NCBI RefSeq assembly: GCF_023155275.1
Contig: NZ_JALMUV010000030.1
Span: 1 to 64,000, forward strand
Direction: 5' to 3'
DNA length: 64,000 nt
Origin: Streptomyces rhizoryzae
GTDB taxonomy: Bacteria > Actinomycetota > Actinomycetes > Streptomycetales > Streptomycetaceae
Below the pieces are notes generated by a model. The model was given only the letters and a program-made list of their open reading frames with translations, ran no database searches and was not told the DNA's origin. The translations under genes and the position numbers were made by a program. Numbering within the stretch: the first letter of the stretch is position 1; the number at the start of each line of letters is the position of its first letter. Shown in pieces: positions 7,101 to 15,594 of the stretch.

Positions 7101-9275
7101 TCAGGGCCCCACCGGGCCGTCCTGCGGGGCGGGCAGCGCGTCCCGCAGGAAGTCCCGCTGGACGCGCAGCAGGTTGGCGTTGACCGCGTCGTCGGCCGGC
7201 AGGTGGGTGGCGCCCGGCAGCGGCAGGACGGTGTGCGGCCGCCCCGCCGCCAGCAGCTCGGCGGAGAACCGCAGGGTGTGCGCGACGGCGACGTTGTCGT
7301 CGGCCAGCCCGTGGACCAGCATCAGCGGGCGGCGCAGCAGGGCGCCGTGGCCGGCCAGGGAGGAGCGCGCGTAGTGCTCCGGGTGCTCCTCGGGGTGGCC
7401 CAGGAACCGCTCCTTCCAGTGGGTGTCGTACAGCCGCTGGTCGGTGGGCGGCGCGCCGGCCACCGCGGCGTGGAAGACGTCCGGGCGGTGCAGGACGGCC
7501 GCCGCGGCCAGGAACCCGCCGAACGACCAGCCGCGGATCGCCACCCTGCTCAGGTCCAGGTCGCCGAACCGCGCCGCGGCCGCCCGCACCGCGTCCACCT
7601 GGTCCTCCAGCGCCGGCCATAGCTGGTCGCCGTGCACCGCCTTCTCCCAGGCGGGGCCCCGGCCCGGGGTGCCGCGCCCGTCCGCCACCAGGACCGCGAA
7701 CCCCTGCTCGGCGAACCACTGGGACACGCAGCCCGTCCACCCCCGTCCCCGTACGGCCAGTTGCGTGCCCGGGCCGCCGTACGGGTCGAGCAGGACCGGC
7801 AGCTTCCCGGCGCCCGGCCGGTGCCCGGAGGGGAAGTGCAGCTGCGCGCGCACCTGCCGCTCCCCGAGGGAGAGGTGGAGCGGCCGCGGGGTCACCAGGG
7901 GCTCCTCGGCGAGCGAGGCGATGGCGCCGCCCGGCTGCGGGGCCGGGGCGCCGTCCCGGACGACGCGGGTCTCCGGTCCGTGCGGGGTCCGTCCGGTCAG
8001 GACGGTGGTCCCGCCGCGCCCGGTGCCCGTCCAGACGCCCGGGTCGGAGCTGAGCCGGCGGCATCCGGCCCCGGGCGCGTAGCGCCACACATGGGTCTCC
8101 TCGGGCTCCTCGCTCGCCGTGAACAGCACCCGCTCGCCCTCGATGCCCAGGACCTCGCGGAGTTGGAGTCCGGCGGGCGTCACCCGCCGCCCGCCCACGG
8201 CCAGGTGGCGGGTGCCGCCGTCGTCCTCCGGGACCACCAGGGCGCCGGCCGCCGTACGGGCCGGAGTGCCGGGCACCAGCTCCACCCAGGCGGGGTCGGT
8301 CCGCTCGTGCCGGAGTGCGGTGGCGCCGGTCGCCGGGTCCACCGCGAGTGTCCGCAGCACCCGCTGGTCCCGGCTCTGCACGGCCAGGTACGGGCCGTGC
8401 GCGTCCCAGCCGGCGGCGGTCAGGTACTCGTACGCCGCGCGGTCCCAGGCCACTTCGGTGCGGTCGCCGTCCACCGTGACCAGGTGCGCGGTCACCTCGG
8501 CGTTGGCGGTGCCGGCCGACGGGTAGCGGATCACCCGAGGGGGCCGGGACGGGTCCGCCGGGTCGCTGAGGTGGCGCCGCGCCACCGGGGAGGTGTCGAC
8601 CCGCGCCACCAGGAGCCGCCGGCTGTCCGGTGCCCACCAGTAGCCGCGCGACCGGCCCATCGACTCGGCGGCGACGAACTCGGCGAGTCCGTAGGAGACG
8701 TCCGGGCCCTCCGCGCGGGCCAGTTGGCGGCCGCCGCCGCTCCCGTCCAGGCGGGTGACGTGCAGACCGCGCCCGCTCACGTAGGCCACGTACCGCCCGT
8801 CGGGCGACGGCCGCGGGTCGACCGCCGGCCCGGCGGCGGGCACCGGGAAGGGCGCCCCGCCGTCCGTCCGGACCGCCCACAGCGCACCGGACAGGGCGAA
8901 CACCACCACCCGCGCAGCGGCGTCGGCGGCGTACCCCGTCACCCCGGTGGACCGGTCCCGGGCCCGCTCGCGGCGCAGCCGCTCCTCCTCGGGGACGTCC
9001 TCGGGGCCGGGCCCCACCAGGCGCGCGGGGTCGGCCAGCAGGTGCTCCCGCCCGTCCTGGTACTGCCACAGCCGCCCTACGGGGTCGCGGCCCGACCCGG
9101 TGCGGACGAAGAGCACCCGGCGCCCGTCGGGGGAGACGGTGAACTGCCGGGGGACACCGAGGGAGAAGCGCCGGGTGCGGGCGAACTGCTCGGGGAAGGC
9201 GTCGGAGTCGGCGGCTGGGGTGGGGGCGGCGTGTTCGGTGGGGTCGTCGGGCCGGTGGTGGGTGGGGTGGTGCAC
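7101..9275 (-). CDS. S9 family serine peptidase (prolyl oligopeptidase / DPP-IV-like)
   Basis: Cytoplasmic-type peptidase of 724 aa. The first ~450 residues form a DPP-IV N-terminal beta-propeller-like region ('SPDGRRVLFVRTG', 'PSPDGRYVAYVSG'). The C-terminal alpha/beta-hydrolase domain carries the nucleophile Ser584 in 'GWSFGGF', then the Asp ('GLADDNV') and His ('ATHLPA') of the triad. No signal peptide is visible. The GTG start at 9275 has GGAGAGGA 7 nt upstream. The stop is 31 bp from the convergent isochorismatase-like gene. Likely an aminopeptidase or dipeptidyl peptidase on short peptides; exact specificity unknown. Confidence 0.88.
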   Translation of the reverse strand: MHHPTHHRPDDPTEHAAPTPAADSDAFPEQFARTRRFSLGVPRQFTVSPDGRRVLFVRTGSGRDPVGRLWQYQDGREHLLADPARLVGPGPEDVPEEERLRRERARDRSTGVTGYAADAAARVVVFALSGALWAVRTDGGAPFPVPAAGPAVDPRPSPDGRYVAYVSGRGLHVTRLDGSGGGRQLARAEGPDVSYGLAEFVAAESMGRSRGYWWAPDSRRLLVARVDTSPVARRHLSDPADPSRPPRVIRYPSAGTANAEVTAHLVTVDGDRTEVAWDRAAYEYLTAAGWDAHGPYLAVQSRDQRVLRTLAVDPATGATALRHERTDPAWVELVPGTPARTAAGALVVPEDDGGTRHLAVGGRRVTPAGLQLREVLGIEGERVLFTASEEPEETHVWRYAPGAGCRRLSSDPGVWTGTGRGGTTVLTGRTPHGPETRVVRDGAPAPQPGGAIASLAEEPLVTPRPLHLSLGERQVRAQLHFPSGHRPGAGKLPVLLDPYGGPGTQLAVRGRGWTGCVSQWFAEQGFAVLVADGRGTPGRGPAWEKAVHGDQLWPALEDQVDAVRAAAARFGDLDLSRVAIRGWSFGGFLAAAAVLHRPDVFHAAVAGAPPTDQRLYDTHWKERFLGHPEEHPEHYARSSLAGHGALLRRPLMLVHGLADDNVAVAHTLRFSAELLAAGRPHTVLPLPGATHLPADDAVNANLLRVQRDFLRDALPAPQDGPVGP

Positions 9276-9653
9276 GGTGGCGTCCTCTCCGGGCGGCTGC
9301 TGGTATCAGGGGAAGGGGCAGGATCGGGTCAGGGGCGGGGGTGCTTCGGGTGCGGTGGTGCGGTGGTGCGTTCCGGGGGCCGGCGTTCCGGAGCCGGGCA
9401 GGGGTGAGCGTCCGGCCGCGCGGGGACGCGTCGGACGGTGCAGCGACGGGGGCGTCGGGAGGGTTGGGAGGCGGGGACCGCGGGGCCGGGGCGTCGGCGG
9501 AGGGACGCGGGGCGGCCGGAAGGGCGGTCCGGTGGAGCATAGCGGGTCGCCGCAAGTAGGCGGAAGGCGGGGCGGGTTGACCCCCGGGACGGGCTCTGCG
9601 CGGACTGGAACAGTTGTACGGGGTTCTGGTAGGGGGTGGTGTAGCGTGGAGCG
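9276..9653. promoter_or_regulatory. Divergent intergenic region, possible leaderless promoter for the AsnC gene
   Basis: 378 bp between the peptidase and the AsnC regulator without a credible gene. The only clear signal is TAGCGT at 9642-9647, a good -10 hexamer whose predicted start point is the GTG at 9654, so the AsnC mRNA may be leaderless. A TTGTAC at 9614-9619 is too far (22 bp) for a canonical -35. The remainder is G/T-rich without strong dyads. Confidence 0.45.
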
Positions 9654-10619
9654 GTGGACGATCTTGAACTGCGCCTTCTTCACGCTCTGAAGATCGACGG
9701 CCGGGCCTCCTACAGCCGGCTGGCGAAGGTGCTGGGGGTGTCGGACCAGACCGTCGCACGGCGTTACCGCAAGCTCCGGTCGGACGTGGGGATGCGAGTG
9801 ATCGCCCGTTCCGACCCCCGGCTGCTGGGCAAGTCCGAGTGGTTCGTCCGGCTGCGGGGCGCCCCGGGGACGGTGGCGCGCGCGGCCGCCCTGCTGGCCC
9901 GGCGGGAGGACGCGTCCTGGGTGAGCGTCACCTTCGGCGGAGCCGAGGTCGTGAGCCTGGTCCGCTCCGGGAACGCCCACGGGGACCAGCAGGCCCTCGT
10001 CCACCACTTGGGCAGCCTGCCGCAGGTCCACTCGGTGGTCGCCCTCAACGTGCTGCACACCTTCGTCGGCGAGCAGGTCTTGTGGCCGGGGCTGGCCAGC
10101 GACCTCGGTGAGGCGCAGGTCCGGCAGCTGGCCCAGGCCCTGCCCGCGCCGGTGGACCCGGACGGCCTCCGGCTCACCGACGCCGACCTGGGGCTGATCG
10201 AGGCGCTGGGCGCGGACGGGCGGACCTCGCTCCAGCGGCTGGCGGTGGTCACGGACGCCGCCGAGAACACCGTACGCCGCCGCCTGGAGTACTTACGGGC
10301 GTCCGGTGCCCTCTACTTCGACCTCGAACTCGACTACCACCTCCTGGGGTTCGAGGCGCTGGCGCTCCTCTGGCTGTCGGTGCCGCCGCGGCGCCTCATA
10401 CCGGCCGCCGAGGGCCTCGCGCGCCATCCGGAGGTCTCCTTCGTCGCGGCGACCACCGGGCCGACCAACCTCCTGGCGTCGGTCATCTGCCGCGACAACA
10501 CCCGGCTCTTCGACTACCTCGCGGGCCAGGTGGGGGCGATGCCAGGCGTGTACCACGTCGAGGTCGCCCCCATCACCCGCATGATCAAGCGCGTGGTGAC
10601 GCCGACGCACGCGGTCTGA
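9654..10619 (+). CDS. Lrp/AsnC-family regulator with duplicated HTH-RAM units
   Basis: 321 aa, about twice the usual Lrp length. The first HTH (1-50, 'LLHALKIDGRASYSRLAKVLGVSDQTVARR') plus RAM domain is followed by a second HTH (about 178-230) plus RAM domain. Such tandem AsnC proteins occur at Streptomyces secondary-metabolite loci. Codon 214 is TTA (10293-10295), so translation should depend on the bldA leucyl-tRNA. The gene sits at the left edge of the polyketide cluster, and its 3' end overlaps the 3' end of the convergent gene at 10585 by 35 bp. It is a candidate cluster-situated regulator responding to an amino acid or small ligand. Confidence 0.87.
   Translation: MDDLELRLLHALKIDGRASYSRLAKVLGVSDQTVARRYRKLRSDVGMRVIARSDPRLLGKSEWFVRLRGAPGTVARAAALLARREDASWVSVTFGGAEVVSLVRSGNAHGDQQALVHHLGSLPQVHSVVALNVLHTFVGEQVLWPGLASDLGEAQVRQLAQALPAPVDPDGLRLTDADLGLIEALGADGRTSLQRLAVVTDAAENTVRRRLEYLRASGALYFDLELDYHLLGFEALALLWLSVPPRRLIPAAEGLARHPEVSFVAATTGPTNLLASVICRDNTRLFDYLAGQVGAMPGVYHVEVAPITRMIKRVVTPTHAV
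10293..10295 (+). other. TTA (bldA) codon in the AsnC regulator gene
   Basis: In-frame leucine TTA, codon 214 counted from the GTG at 9654. TTA is very rare in Streptomyces genes and makes translation dependent on bldA tRNA. Confidence 0.85.
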
Positions 10620-11436
10620 AACCGGCCCGCGCACCGGCCTTGGGGCCCGCCGGCCCGGCCGTCGCCAGGGCGTAGACCGGCCCGTACCAGTTCCGGCCGG
10701 TGACCCCGGTCGCCAGGCCGAGGCCGGCGGCGGTGCGGGCCAGCGCCCCGGTCAGGCAGGTGCGGTCGTCGCCCGGCCGGGAGTGCGGGGGCGGCGAGGG
10801 CAGCCGCCAGCCGTCCAGGCACGCCGCGGCCAGGGCCAGCAGCGCGTACCGGTCCGCCAGCGCCCACAGCGCCGGATCGTTGTCCGGCAACCGCCCCCGG
10901 CCGCCCGGGAGTTCGGGCTGCACCGCCGGGGCCGCCCGCAGCACCGCCCGGCGCTCCTCCTCCAGCGCGCGCACCAGGCTGCCCAGCGGGGCCTTGAGGA
11001 CGGTGGCGGGCACCACCGTCAGCGGCTGGGCGAGCCGGCCGTCGCCGGTGGCGAGCGCCGGGACCAGGGCGGCCACCGCGCGCAGCCGGGCGGCGGCGCC
11101 GGGCGCACCGGCCAGGGCGGCGAGCCGGCCGACGTGGTGCCGGTAGCCGGCCGCCTCCACCGGGTCCGCGGGCGCCGGGCCCGCCCAGGCCGCGGCCAGG
11201 CCGTCCGCGGCGTCGAGCAGCAGCCGCGGGGCGAGGTAGCGGGCCACCGCCGCGGCCGGCTCGTGCCCGGCCGCGGCCCTGGCCAGGCGGTCGCAGGCCC
11301 ACAGGTCGGCGTGGGCGCCGGCGACCGCGGTCACGACCCGAACGGGGGGCCGGCCGCGGCCCCGGTGGGCCCGCAGATGGCGGACGGTCGCCGCCAGGGC
11401 CGCGCCGGCGTGGTGGAGCGGCGCGGCCGGGGTCAT
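10585..11436 (-). CDS. All-helical protein of unknown function coupled to the SARP gene
   Basis: 283 aa, not securely recognised. It is Ala/Leu-rich and predicted all-alpha; segments such as 'ALWALADRYALLALAAACLDGWR' vaguely recall the C-terminal helical bundle of acyl-CoA dehydrogenase-type proteins, but no active-site motif supports an enzyme. The ATG at 11436 overlaps the TGA of the upstream SARP gene (ATGA), so it is co-translated with the regulator, a context that argues for a cluster function. The 3' end overlaps the convergent AsnC gene by 35 bp. Confidence 0.6.
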   Translation of the reverse strand: MTPAAPLHHAGAALAATVRHLRAHRGRGRPPVRVVTAVAGAHADLWACDRLARAAAGHEPAAAVARYLAPRLLLDAADGLAAAWAGPAPADPVEAAGYRHHVGRLAALAGAPGAAARLRAVAALVPALATGDGRLAQPLTVVPATVLKAPLGSLVRALEEERRAVLRAAPAVQPELPGGRGRLPDNDPALWALADRYALLALAAACLDGWRLPSPPPHSRPGDDRTCLTGALARTAAGLGLATGVTGRNWYGPVYALATAGPAGPKAGARAGFRPRASASPRA

Positions 11437-12215
11437 GGCGTCAGCTCCAGCGAGATGTCGCTGGCGAGGATCTCCTGGAGGAGCCGCTGCACGGACGGGG
11501 AGGGTTCCACGCCCAGTTCGCCGACCATGGACCGGCGCAGGTCGTGGAAGACCTGTAGCGCGCGGCCCCGGTGGCCGCTGCGGTAGAGGGCCAGCATGAA
11601 CTTGGCGTGCAGGCCCTCCTCGAAGGGGTGGGCCTGGACCAGGCCGGCGAGTTCGGCCAGTGAGGAGTGGTGCAGGCCCAGGCGCAGCTGGGCGTCGATC
11701 CGGCGCTCCTCCGCCGACAGCCGCGACTGGCGCAGCGACGCCGCCTCGGCCCTGAGCAGCGGGCCGTGCTCCACGTCGGCGATCGCATCGCCCCGCCAGA
11801 GCCCTTCCGCACGTTCCCAGTGGCCCACCGCTTCCCGGTCCATTCCGGCCGCGACCGCGGCCTCCGCCCGGGCCAGGCAAATCCGGTATTCGTGCAGATC
11901 GAGGGCGCCTTCCGGCGTTTCTAATCGGTAGCTGGTGCCGCTCGTCTGGAGGACTTTCCGGCTCACCTCGCTTGACGGAATGCCCAGGCCGGCCGCTATT
12001 AATTTGCGCAGCTGCACGATGTAGGTCTGGACGGTGGTGACCGCACTTTTCGGGGGTTCATAGGCCCATAGTTCGCGGGTCAGCGAGGAAATGGAGACGT
12101 AGTGGGATTCGTTGAGGAGGAGGAGCGCCAGGATCTGTCTGACCTTGTGCGCCGGCGGCTTCACCTCGATCAGGTCGGAAGATACGTGCACCGGACCCAG
12201 AATAGAGAATTTCAT
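11433..12215 (-). CDS. SARP-family pathway activator (OmpR-type HTH + BTAD)
   Basis: Streptomyces antibiotic regulatory protein, 260 aa from the ATG at 12215 behind GGGGGAG. The N-terminal winged HTH (about 15-95, 'VRQILALLLLNESHYVSI', 'TVQTYIVQLRKLI') is followed by a BTAD domain (about 105-250) ending 'LGVEPSPSVQRLLQEIL'. Members activate transcription from heptamer direct repeats upstream of the -10. Matching repeats occur at four promoters in this cluster and possibly at its own. Two in-frame TTA codons (72 and 98) predict strong bldA dependence. An in-frame extension to 12305 is possible but has no RBS. Confidence 0.92.
   Translation of the reverse strand: MKFSILGPVHVSSDLIEVKPPAHKVRQILALLLLNESHYVSISSLTRELWAYEPPKSAVTTVQTYIVQLRKLIAAGLGIPSSEVSRKVLQTSGTSYRLETPEGALDLHEYRICLARAEAAVAAGMDREAVGHWERAEGLWRGDAIADVEHGPLLRAEAASLRQSRLSAEERRIDAQLRLGLHHSSLAELAGLVQAHPFEEGLHAKFMLALYRSGHRGRALQVFHDLRRSMVGELGVEPSPSVQRLLQEILASDISLELTP
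11922..12002 (-). other. Two TTA (bldA) codons in the SARP gene
   Basis: On the minus strand, codon 72 (12002-12000) and codon 98 (11924-11922) of the SARP gene are both TTA. Two such codons in one 260-codon gene make it a clear bldA-controlled switch. Confidence 0.85.
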
Positions 12216-12613
12216 TGACTCCCCCGTCCAAGAGAGAATGTCTCCATAGGTGTTGATTGCACATTGTTGCCCACCGGATCGTGACGGCGTCAAGTGCCAG
12301 ATCACTTCTTTGCGTATGCTTTACCGGATTGGGCTTGACTTTGCCTTGGATTGTGAGACCTCACCGCCGGAATCCGCGCGGCCTTAACGCGGATTTGACG
12401 CGCCATGTGGTCGAGGCCGCCGGGCGGGTAATCACCGGTAAGCATTCTGCCGGACATTTCCCTGGGGGCCTGTGGTGTGTCTGCTTTCCGACGCTTTCCG
12501 GTCCCGCGGGACCGTTTTCCGACAGTCCCGCCGGTCGGTTGCGGTGTACTCGACCGTCACCTGACCGGCCCCGCCGCCCGGCCGCCGGCCCGCGCCCCGC
12601 ACTCGGCCCAGAC
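12216..12613. other. Long divergent regulatory region between SARP and KS-alpha genes
   Basis: About 450 bp of intergenic DNA (to the KS-alpha promoter box at 12614) with lower GC than its surroundings. It holds the possible SARP autoregulatory box. I see no open reading frame with coding character here. Confidence 0.6.
12318..12349 (-). promoter_or_regulatory. Possible SARP box and -10 facing the SARP gene
   Basis: On the minus strand CCAAGGC (12349-12343), 4 bp, TCAAGCC (12338-12332), then 8 bp and TAAAGC (12323-12318). Heptamer phasing and distance to the -10-like hexamer match the other boxes in the cluster, suggesting autoregulation. Only two heptamers are good, so this is weaker than the others. 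Confidence 0.45.
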
Positions 12614-12656
12614 GCTGCCGCGGCTTGACCCGCATTCAAGGCGGGGGCCGGAAGGT
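12614..12656 (+). promoter_or_regulatory. SARP box and -10 of the minimal PKS operon
   Basis: Three heptamers at exact 11-bp pitch, GCTGCCG (12614-12620), TTGACCC (12625-12631) and TCAAGGC (12636-12642), then 8 bp and GAAGGT (12651-12656) in -10 position. The 8-bp distance is the known SARP arrangement. Transcription would start near 12662. Confidence 0.68.
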
Positions 12657-12698
12657 CTCCAGTCATGCCCGCCCCGCGGCCGGAAGGAGCGAACCGGA

Positions 12699-12728
12699 AT
12701 GCTTGGTACGACAGGACGCCGACGGTGA
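12699..12728 (+). CDS. Nine-residue leader peptide overlapping KS-alpha start
   Basis: ATG 12699 preceded at good distance by AAGGAG (12684-12689) opens a 9-codon reading frame (MLGTTGRRR) whose TGA overlaps the GTG of KS-alpha (GTGA). This is the strongest ribosome binding site in the leader, whereas KS-alpha itself has only a weak AGGA. KS-alpha may be translated by coupling to this mini-ORF. Chance cannot be excluded. Confidence 0.35.
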   Translation: MLGTTGRRR

Positions 12729-13993
12729 ACCGCCGCGTCGTCATCACGGGTATCGGCGTCCGCGCCCCGGGCGGCGCCGGCACCAAGGAGTTCTGGGAGC
12801 TGCTGTCCGCGGGCCGCACGGCCACCCGCGGCATCACGTTCTTCGACGCCTCCCCGTTCCGTTCCCGGGTCGCCGGCGAGATCGACTTCGACCCGGCGGC
12901 CGAAGGGCTGACGCCGCGGGAGATCCGCCGGATGGACCGCGCCACCCAACTCGCCGTGGTCTGCGCCCGCGACGCCCTCGCCGACAGCGGCACCGCGCCC
13001 GGCGGACCGGACCCGCACCGCACCGGCGTCAGCCTGGGCAGCGCCGTCGCCTCCGCGACCAGCCTGGAGAACGAGTACCTGGTGCTCTCCGACGCCGGCG
13101 CCAGCTGGCTCGCCGACCCCGGCTACCTCTCCCCGCACATGTTCGACTACCTCAGCCCCGGCATGATGCCCGCCGAAGTCGCCTGGGCGGCCGGCGCCGA
13201 GGGCCCGGTCACCATGGTCTCCGACGGCTGCACCTCCGGACTGGACGCCGTCGCGCACGGCGCCCGGCTCATCCAGGAGGGATCCGCCGACGTCATGGTC
13301 GCCGGCGCCGCCGACGCCCCCGTCACCCCGATCGTGGCCGCCTGCTTCGACGCCATCAAGGCCACCACCCCGCGCAACGACGACCCCGCGCACGCCTCCC
13401 GGCCCTTCGACGGCTCCCGCAACGGCTTCGTCCTCGCCGAGGGTGCCGCGATGTTCGTCCTGGAGGAGTACCGGGCCGCCCGGCGGCGCGGCGCCCGTAT
13501 CTACGCCGAGGTCGGCGGCTTCGCGACCCGCTGCAACGCCTACCACATGACCGGCCTGAAGAAGGACGGGCGGGAGATGGCCGAGGCGATCCGGGCCGCC
13601 CTCGACGAGGCCCGGATGGACCCCACCGCCCTCGACTACGTCAACGCGCACGGCTCCGGCACCCGCCAGAACGACCGCCACGAGACCGCCGCGTTCAAAC
13701 GGGCCCTGGGCCCGCACGCCCATGCCGTCCCCATCAGCTCCATCAAGTCCATGATCGGGCACTCGCTCGGCGCGATCGGCTCCCTGGAGATCGCCGCCTC
13801 GGTGCTCGCCATCGAACACCACGTGGTGCCGCCGACCGCCAACCTCCACACCCCCGACCCCGAGTGCGACCTGGACTACGTGCCGCTCACCGCACGCGAA
13901 CAGCGCGTCGACACCGTGCTGTCGGTGGGCAGCGGATTCGGCGGCTTCCAGAGCGCCATGGTGCTGCACCGCCCGGAGGTGGCGACCCGATGA
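12725..13993 (+). CDS. Type II PKS ketosynthase alpha (KS-alpha)
   Basis: Condensing subunit of the minimal PKS, which extends the poly-beta-keto chain with malonyl-ACP as heterodimer with KS-beta. From GTG 12725 the protein is 422 aa, starting 'VNRRVVITGIGV'. The active-site Cys is residue 169 ('DGCTSGLDAV') and the first His residue 309 ('NAHGSGTRQND'), the same numbers as in the actinorhodin enzyme, which supports this start; 'KSMIGHS' carries the Lys and second His. An ATG at 12665 would add 20 residues and lies almost at the predicted transcript start (possible leaderless alternative). The stop overlaps the KS-beta start (ATGA). Confidence 0.97.
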   Translation: MNRRVVITGIGVRAPGGAGTKEFWELLSAGRTATRGITFFDASPFRSRVAGEIDFDPAAEGLTPREIRRMDRATQLAVVCARDALADSGTAPGGPDPHRTGVSLGSAVASATSLENEYLVLSDAGASWLADPGYLSPHMFDYLSPGMMPAEVAWAAGAEGPVTMVSDGCTSGLDAVAHGARLIQEGSADVMVAGAADAPVTPIVAACFDAIKATTPRNDDPAHASRPFDGSRNGFVLAEGAAMFVLEEYRAARRRGARIYAEVGGFATRCNAYHMTGLKKDGREMAEAIRAALDEARMDPTALDYVNAHGSGTRQNDRHETAAFKRALGPHAHAVPISSIKSMIGHSLGAIGSLEIAASVLAIEHHVVPPTANLHTPDPECDLDYVPLTAREQRVDTVLSVGSGFGGFQSAMVLHRPEVATR

Positions 13994-15231
13994 AGCCCCC
14001 CGCCGCACCGTCGGACAACCCGGTGATCACCGGCCTGGCCGTGGTCACCCCCGTCGGACTGGACACCGAGACGTTCTGGAAGTCCGTCCTCGCCGGGACC
14101 AGCGGCATCACCCCGCTCGACCGCTTCGACACCACCGGCTACCCGGCCCGCCTCGCCGGCCAGATCCGCGGCTTCGACGCCGCCGAGCACCTCCCGGGCC
14201 GGCTCCTGCCGCAGACCGACGTCTCCACCCGCTACGCGCTGACCGCCGCCGACCGCGCCCTGACCGACGCCGGGGTCACCGCCGGAACCCTGCCCGACTA
14301 CGACATGGGCGTGGTGACCGCCAACGCCCTGGGCGGCTTCGAGTTCACCCACCGCGAGTTCCGCAAACTCTGGTCCCAGGGACCGGAGTTCGTCTCCGTC
14401 TACGAGTCGTTCGCGTGGTTCTACGCCGTCAACACCGGCCAGATCTCCATCCGGCACGCCATGCGCGGCCCCAGCGCCGCCCTGGTCGCCGAACAGGCCG
14501 GCGGCCTGGACGCCCTCGGGCAGGCCCGCCGCACCGTCCGCCGCGGCACCCGCCTGGTCCTCGCCGGCGGTGTCGACTCCGCCCTCGACCCCTGGGGCTG
14601 GGCCTCCCAACTGGCCGGCGGCCGGGTCAGCACCGTCCCCGACCCCGCCCGCGCCTACCTGCCCTTCGACCGCGCGGCCGCCGGCTACGTGCCGGGGGAG
14701 GGCGGCGCCCTGCTCGTCGTCGAGGACGCCCGCAGCGCCCGCGACCGGGGCGCCCCGCGGATCCACGCCGAACTCGCCGGCCACGCCGCCACCTTCGACC
14801 CGCCCCCCGGCTCCGACCGCCCCGGCGGACTCCGCCGCGCCATCGAACTCGCCCTCGCCGACGCCGAAACCCCACCGGACGGCATCGACGTGGTGTTCGC
14901 CGATGCCGCCGGGCTCCCGGCCCTCGACCGTGCCGAGGCCGACGCGCTCGCCGCCGTCTTCGGCCCCCGCGGCGTCCCGGTCACCGCCCCCAAGACCCTC
15001 ACCGGCCGGATGTACGCCGGCGGCGGCCCCGCCGACGTGGCCGCCGCCGTCCTGGCCCTGCGCGACCAGGTCGTCCCCGCCACCGCCGGCACCCGCGACG
15101 TCCCCGCGGACTACCGCCTCGACCTCGTCCTGGACCACCCCCGCGAACTGCCCGTCCGCACCGCCCTCGTCCTCGCCCGCGGCCGCTGGGGCTTCAACTC
15201 CGCCCTCGTCGTCCGCGCGCCCCGCCCCTGA
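13990..15231 (+). CDS. Type II PKS chain length factor (KS-beta)
   Basis: 413-aa KS homologue whose active-site Cys is replaced by Gln169 in 'VAEQAGGLDAL', the hallmark of KS-beta/CLF, which decarboxylates malonyl-ACP for priming and sets chain length. Translationally coupled to KS-alpha by an ATGA overlap, as expected for an obligate heterodimer. Its gate residues could in principle predict chain length by alignment, which I cannot run. An ACP gene follows 33 bp downstream. Confidence 0.96.
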   Translation: MKPPAAPSDNPVITGLAVVTPVGLDTETFWKSVLAGTSGITPLDRFDTTGYPARLAGQIRGFDAAEHLPGRLLPQTDVSTRYALTAADRALTDAGVTAGTLPDYDMGVVTANALGGFEFTHREFRKLWSQGPEFVSVYESFAWFYAVNTGQISIRHAMRGPSAALVAEQAGGLDALGQARRTVRRGTRLVLAGGVDSALDPWGWASQLAGGRVSTVPDPARAYLPFDRAAAGYVPGEGGALLVVEDARSARDRGAPRIHAELAGHAATFDPPPGSDRPGGLRRAIELALADAETPPDGIDVVFADAAGLPALDRAEADALAAVFGPRGVPVTAPKTLTGRMYAGGGPADVAAAVLALRDQVVPATAGTRDVPADYRLDLVLDHPRELPVRTALVLARGRWGFNSALVVRAPRP

Positions 15232-15264
15232 CCCCCCACCCACCGACCACCCAAGGGAGACCCC

Positions 15265-15525
15265 ATGGCCGCCTTCACCCTCGACGACCTCCGCCGCATC
15301 CTCGTCAGCTGCGCCGGCGAGAACGACGGCGCCGACCTGCACGGCGACATCCTCGACACCCCCTTCCGCGACCTCGGCTACGACTCGCTCGCGCTCATGG
15401 AGACCGCCGCCCGCGTCGAGCGGGAATACGGCATCGACGTCTCCGACGACGACATCGCCGAGGTCGAGACCCCGCGCGGCCTGCTGGGCATCGTCAACGA
15501 CGCACTCGGCGCCGACGCCGCCTGA
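15265..15525 (+). CDS. Acyl carrier protein of the minimal PKS
   Basis: 86-aa ACP; Ser41 in 'LGYDSLALMETAAR' is the phosphopantetheine attachment site. Completes the KS-alpha/KS-beta/ACP triad in canonical order. 'AAGGGAGACC' upstream supports the ATG at 15265. No PPTase or malonyl transferase is encoded nearby, so those activities presumably come from primary metabolism. Confidence 0.96.
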   Translation: MAAFTLDDLRRILVSCAGENDGADLHGDILDTPFRDLGYDSLALMETAARVEREYGIDVSDDDIAEVETPRGLLGIVNDALGADAA

Positions 15526-15594
15526 CACCCCGCCGCGCCCCCGCCCCGCCCGCCCCGCGCACCACCCGCAGCCAGGGGAAACGGAGATCCCGCC

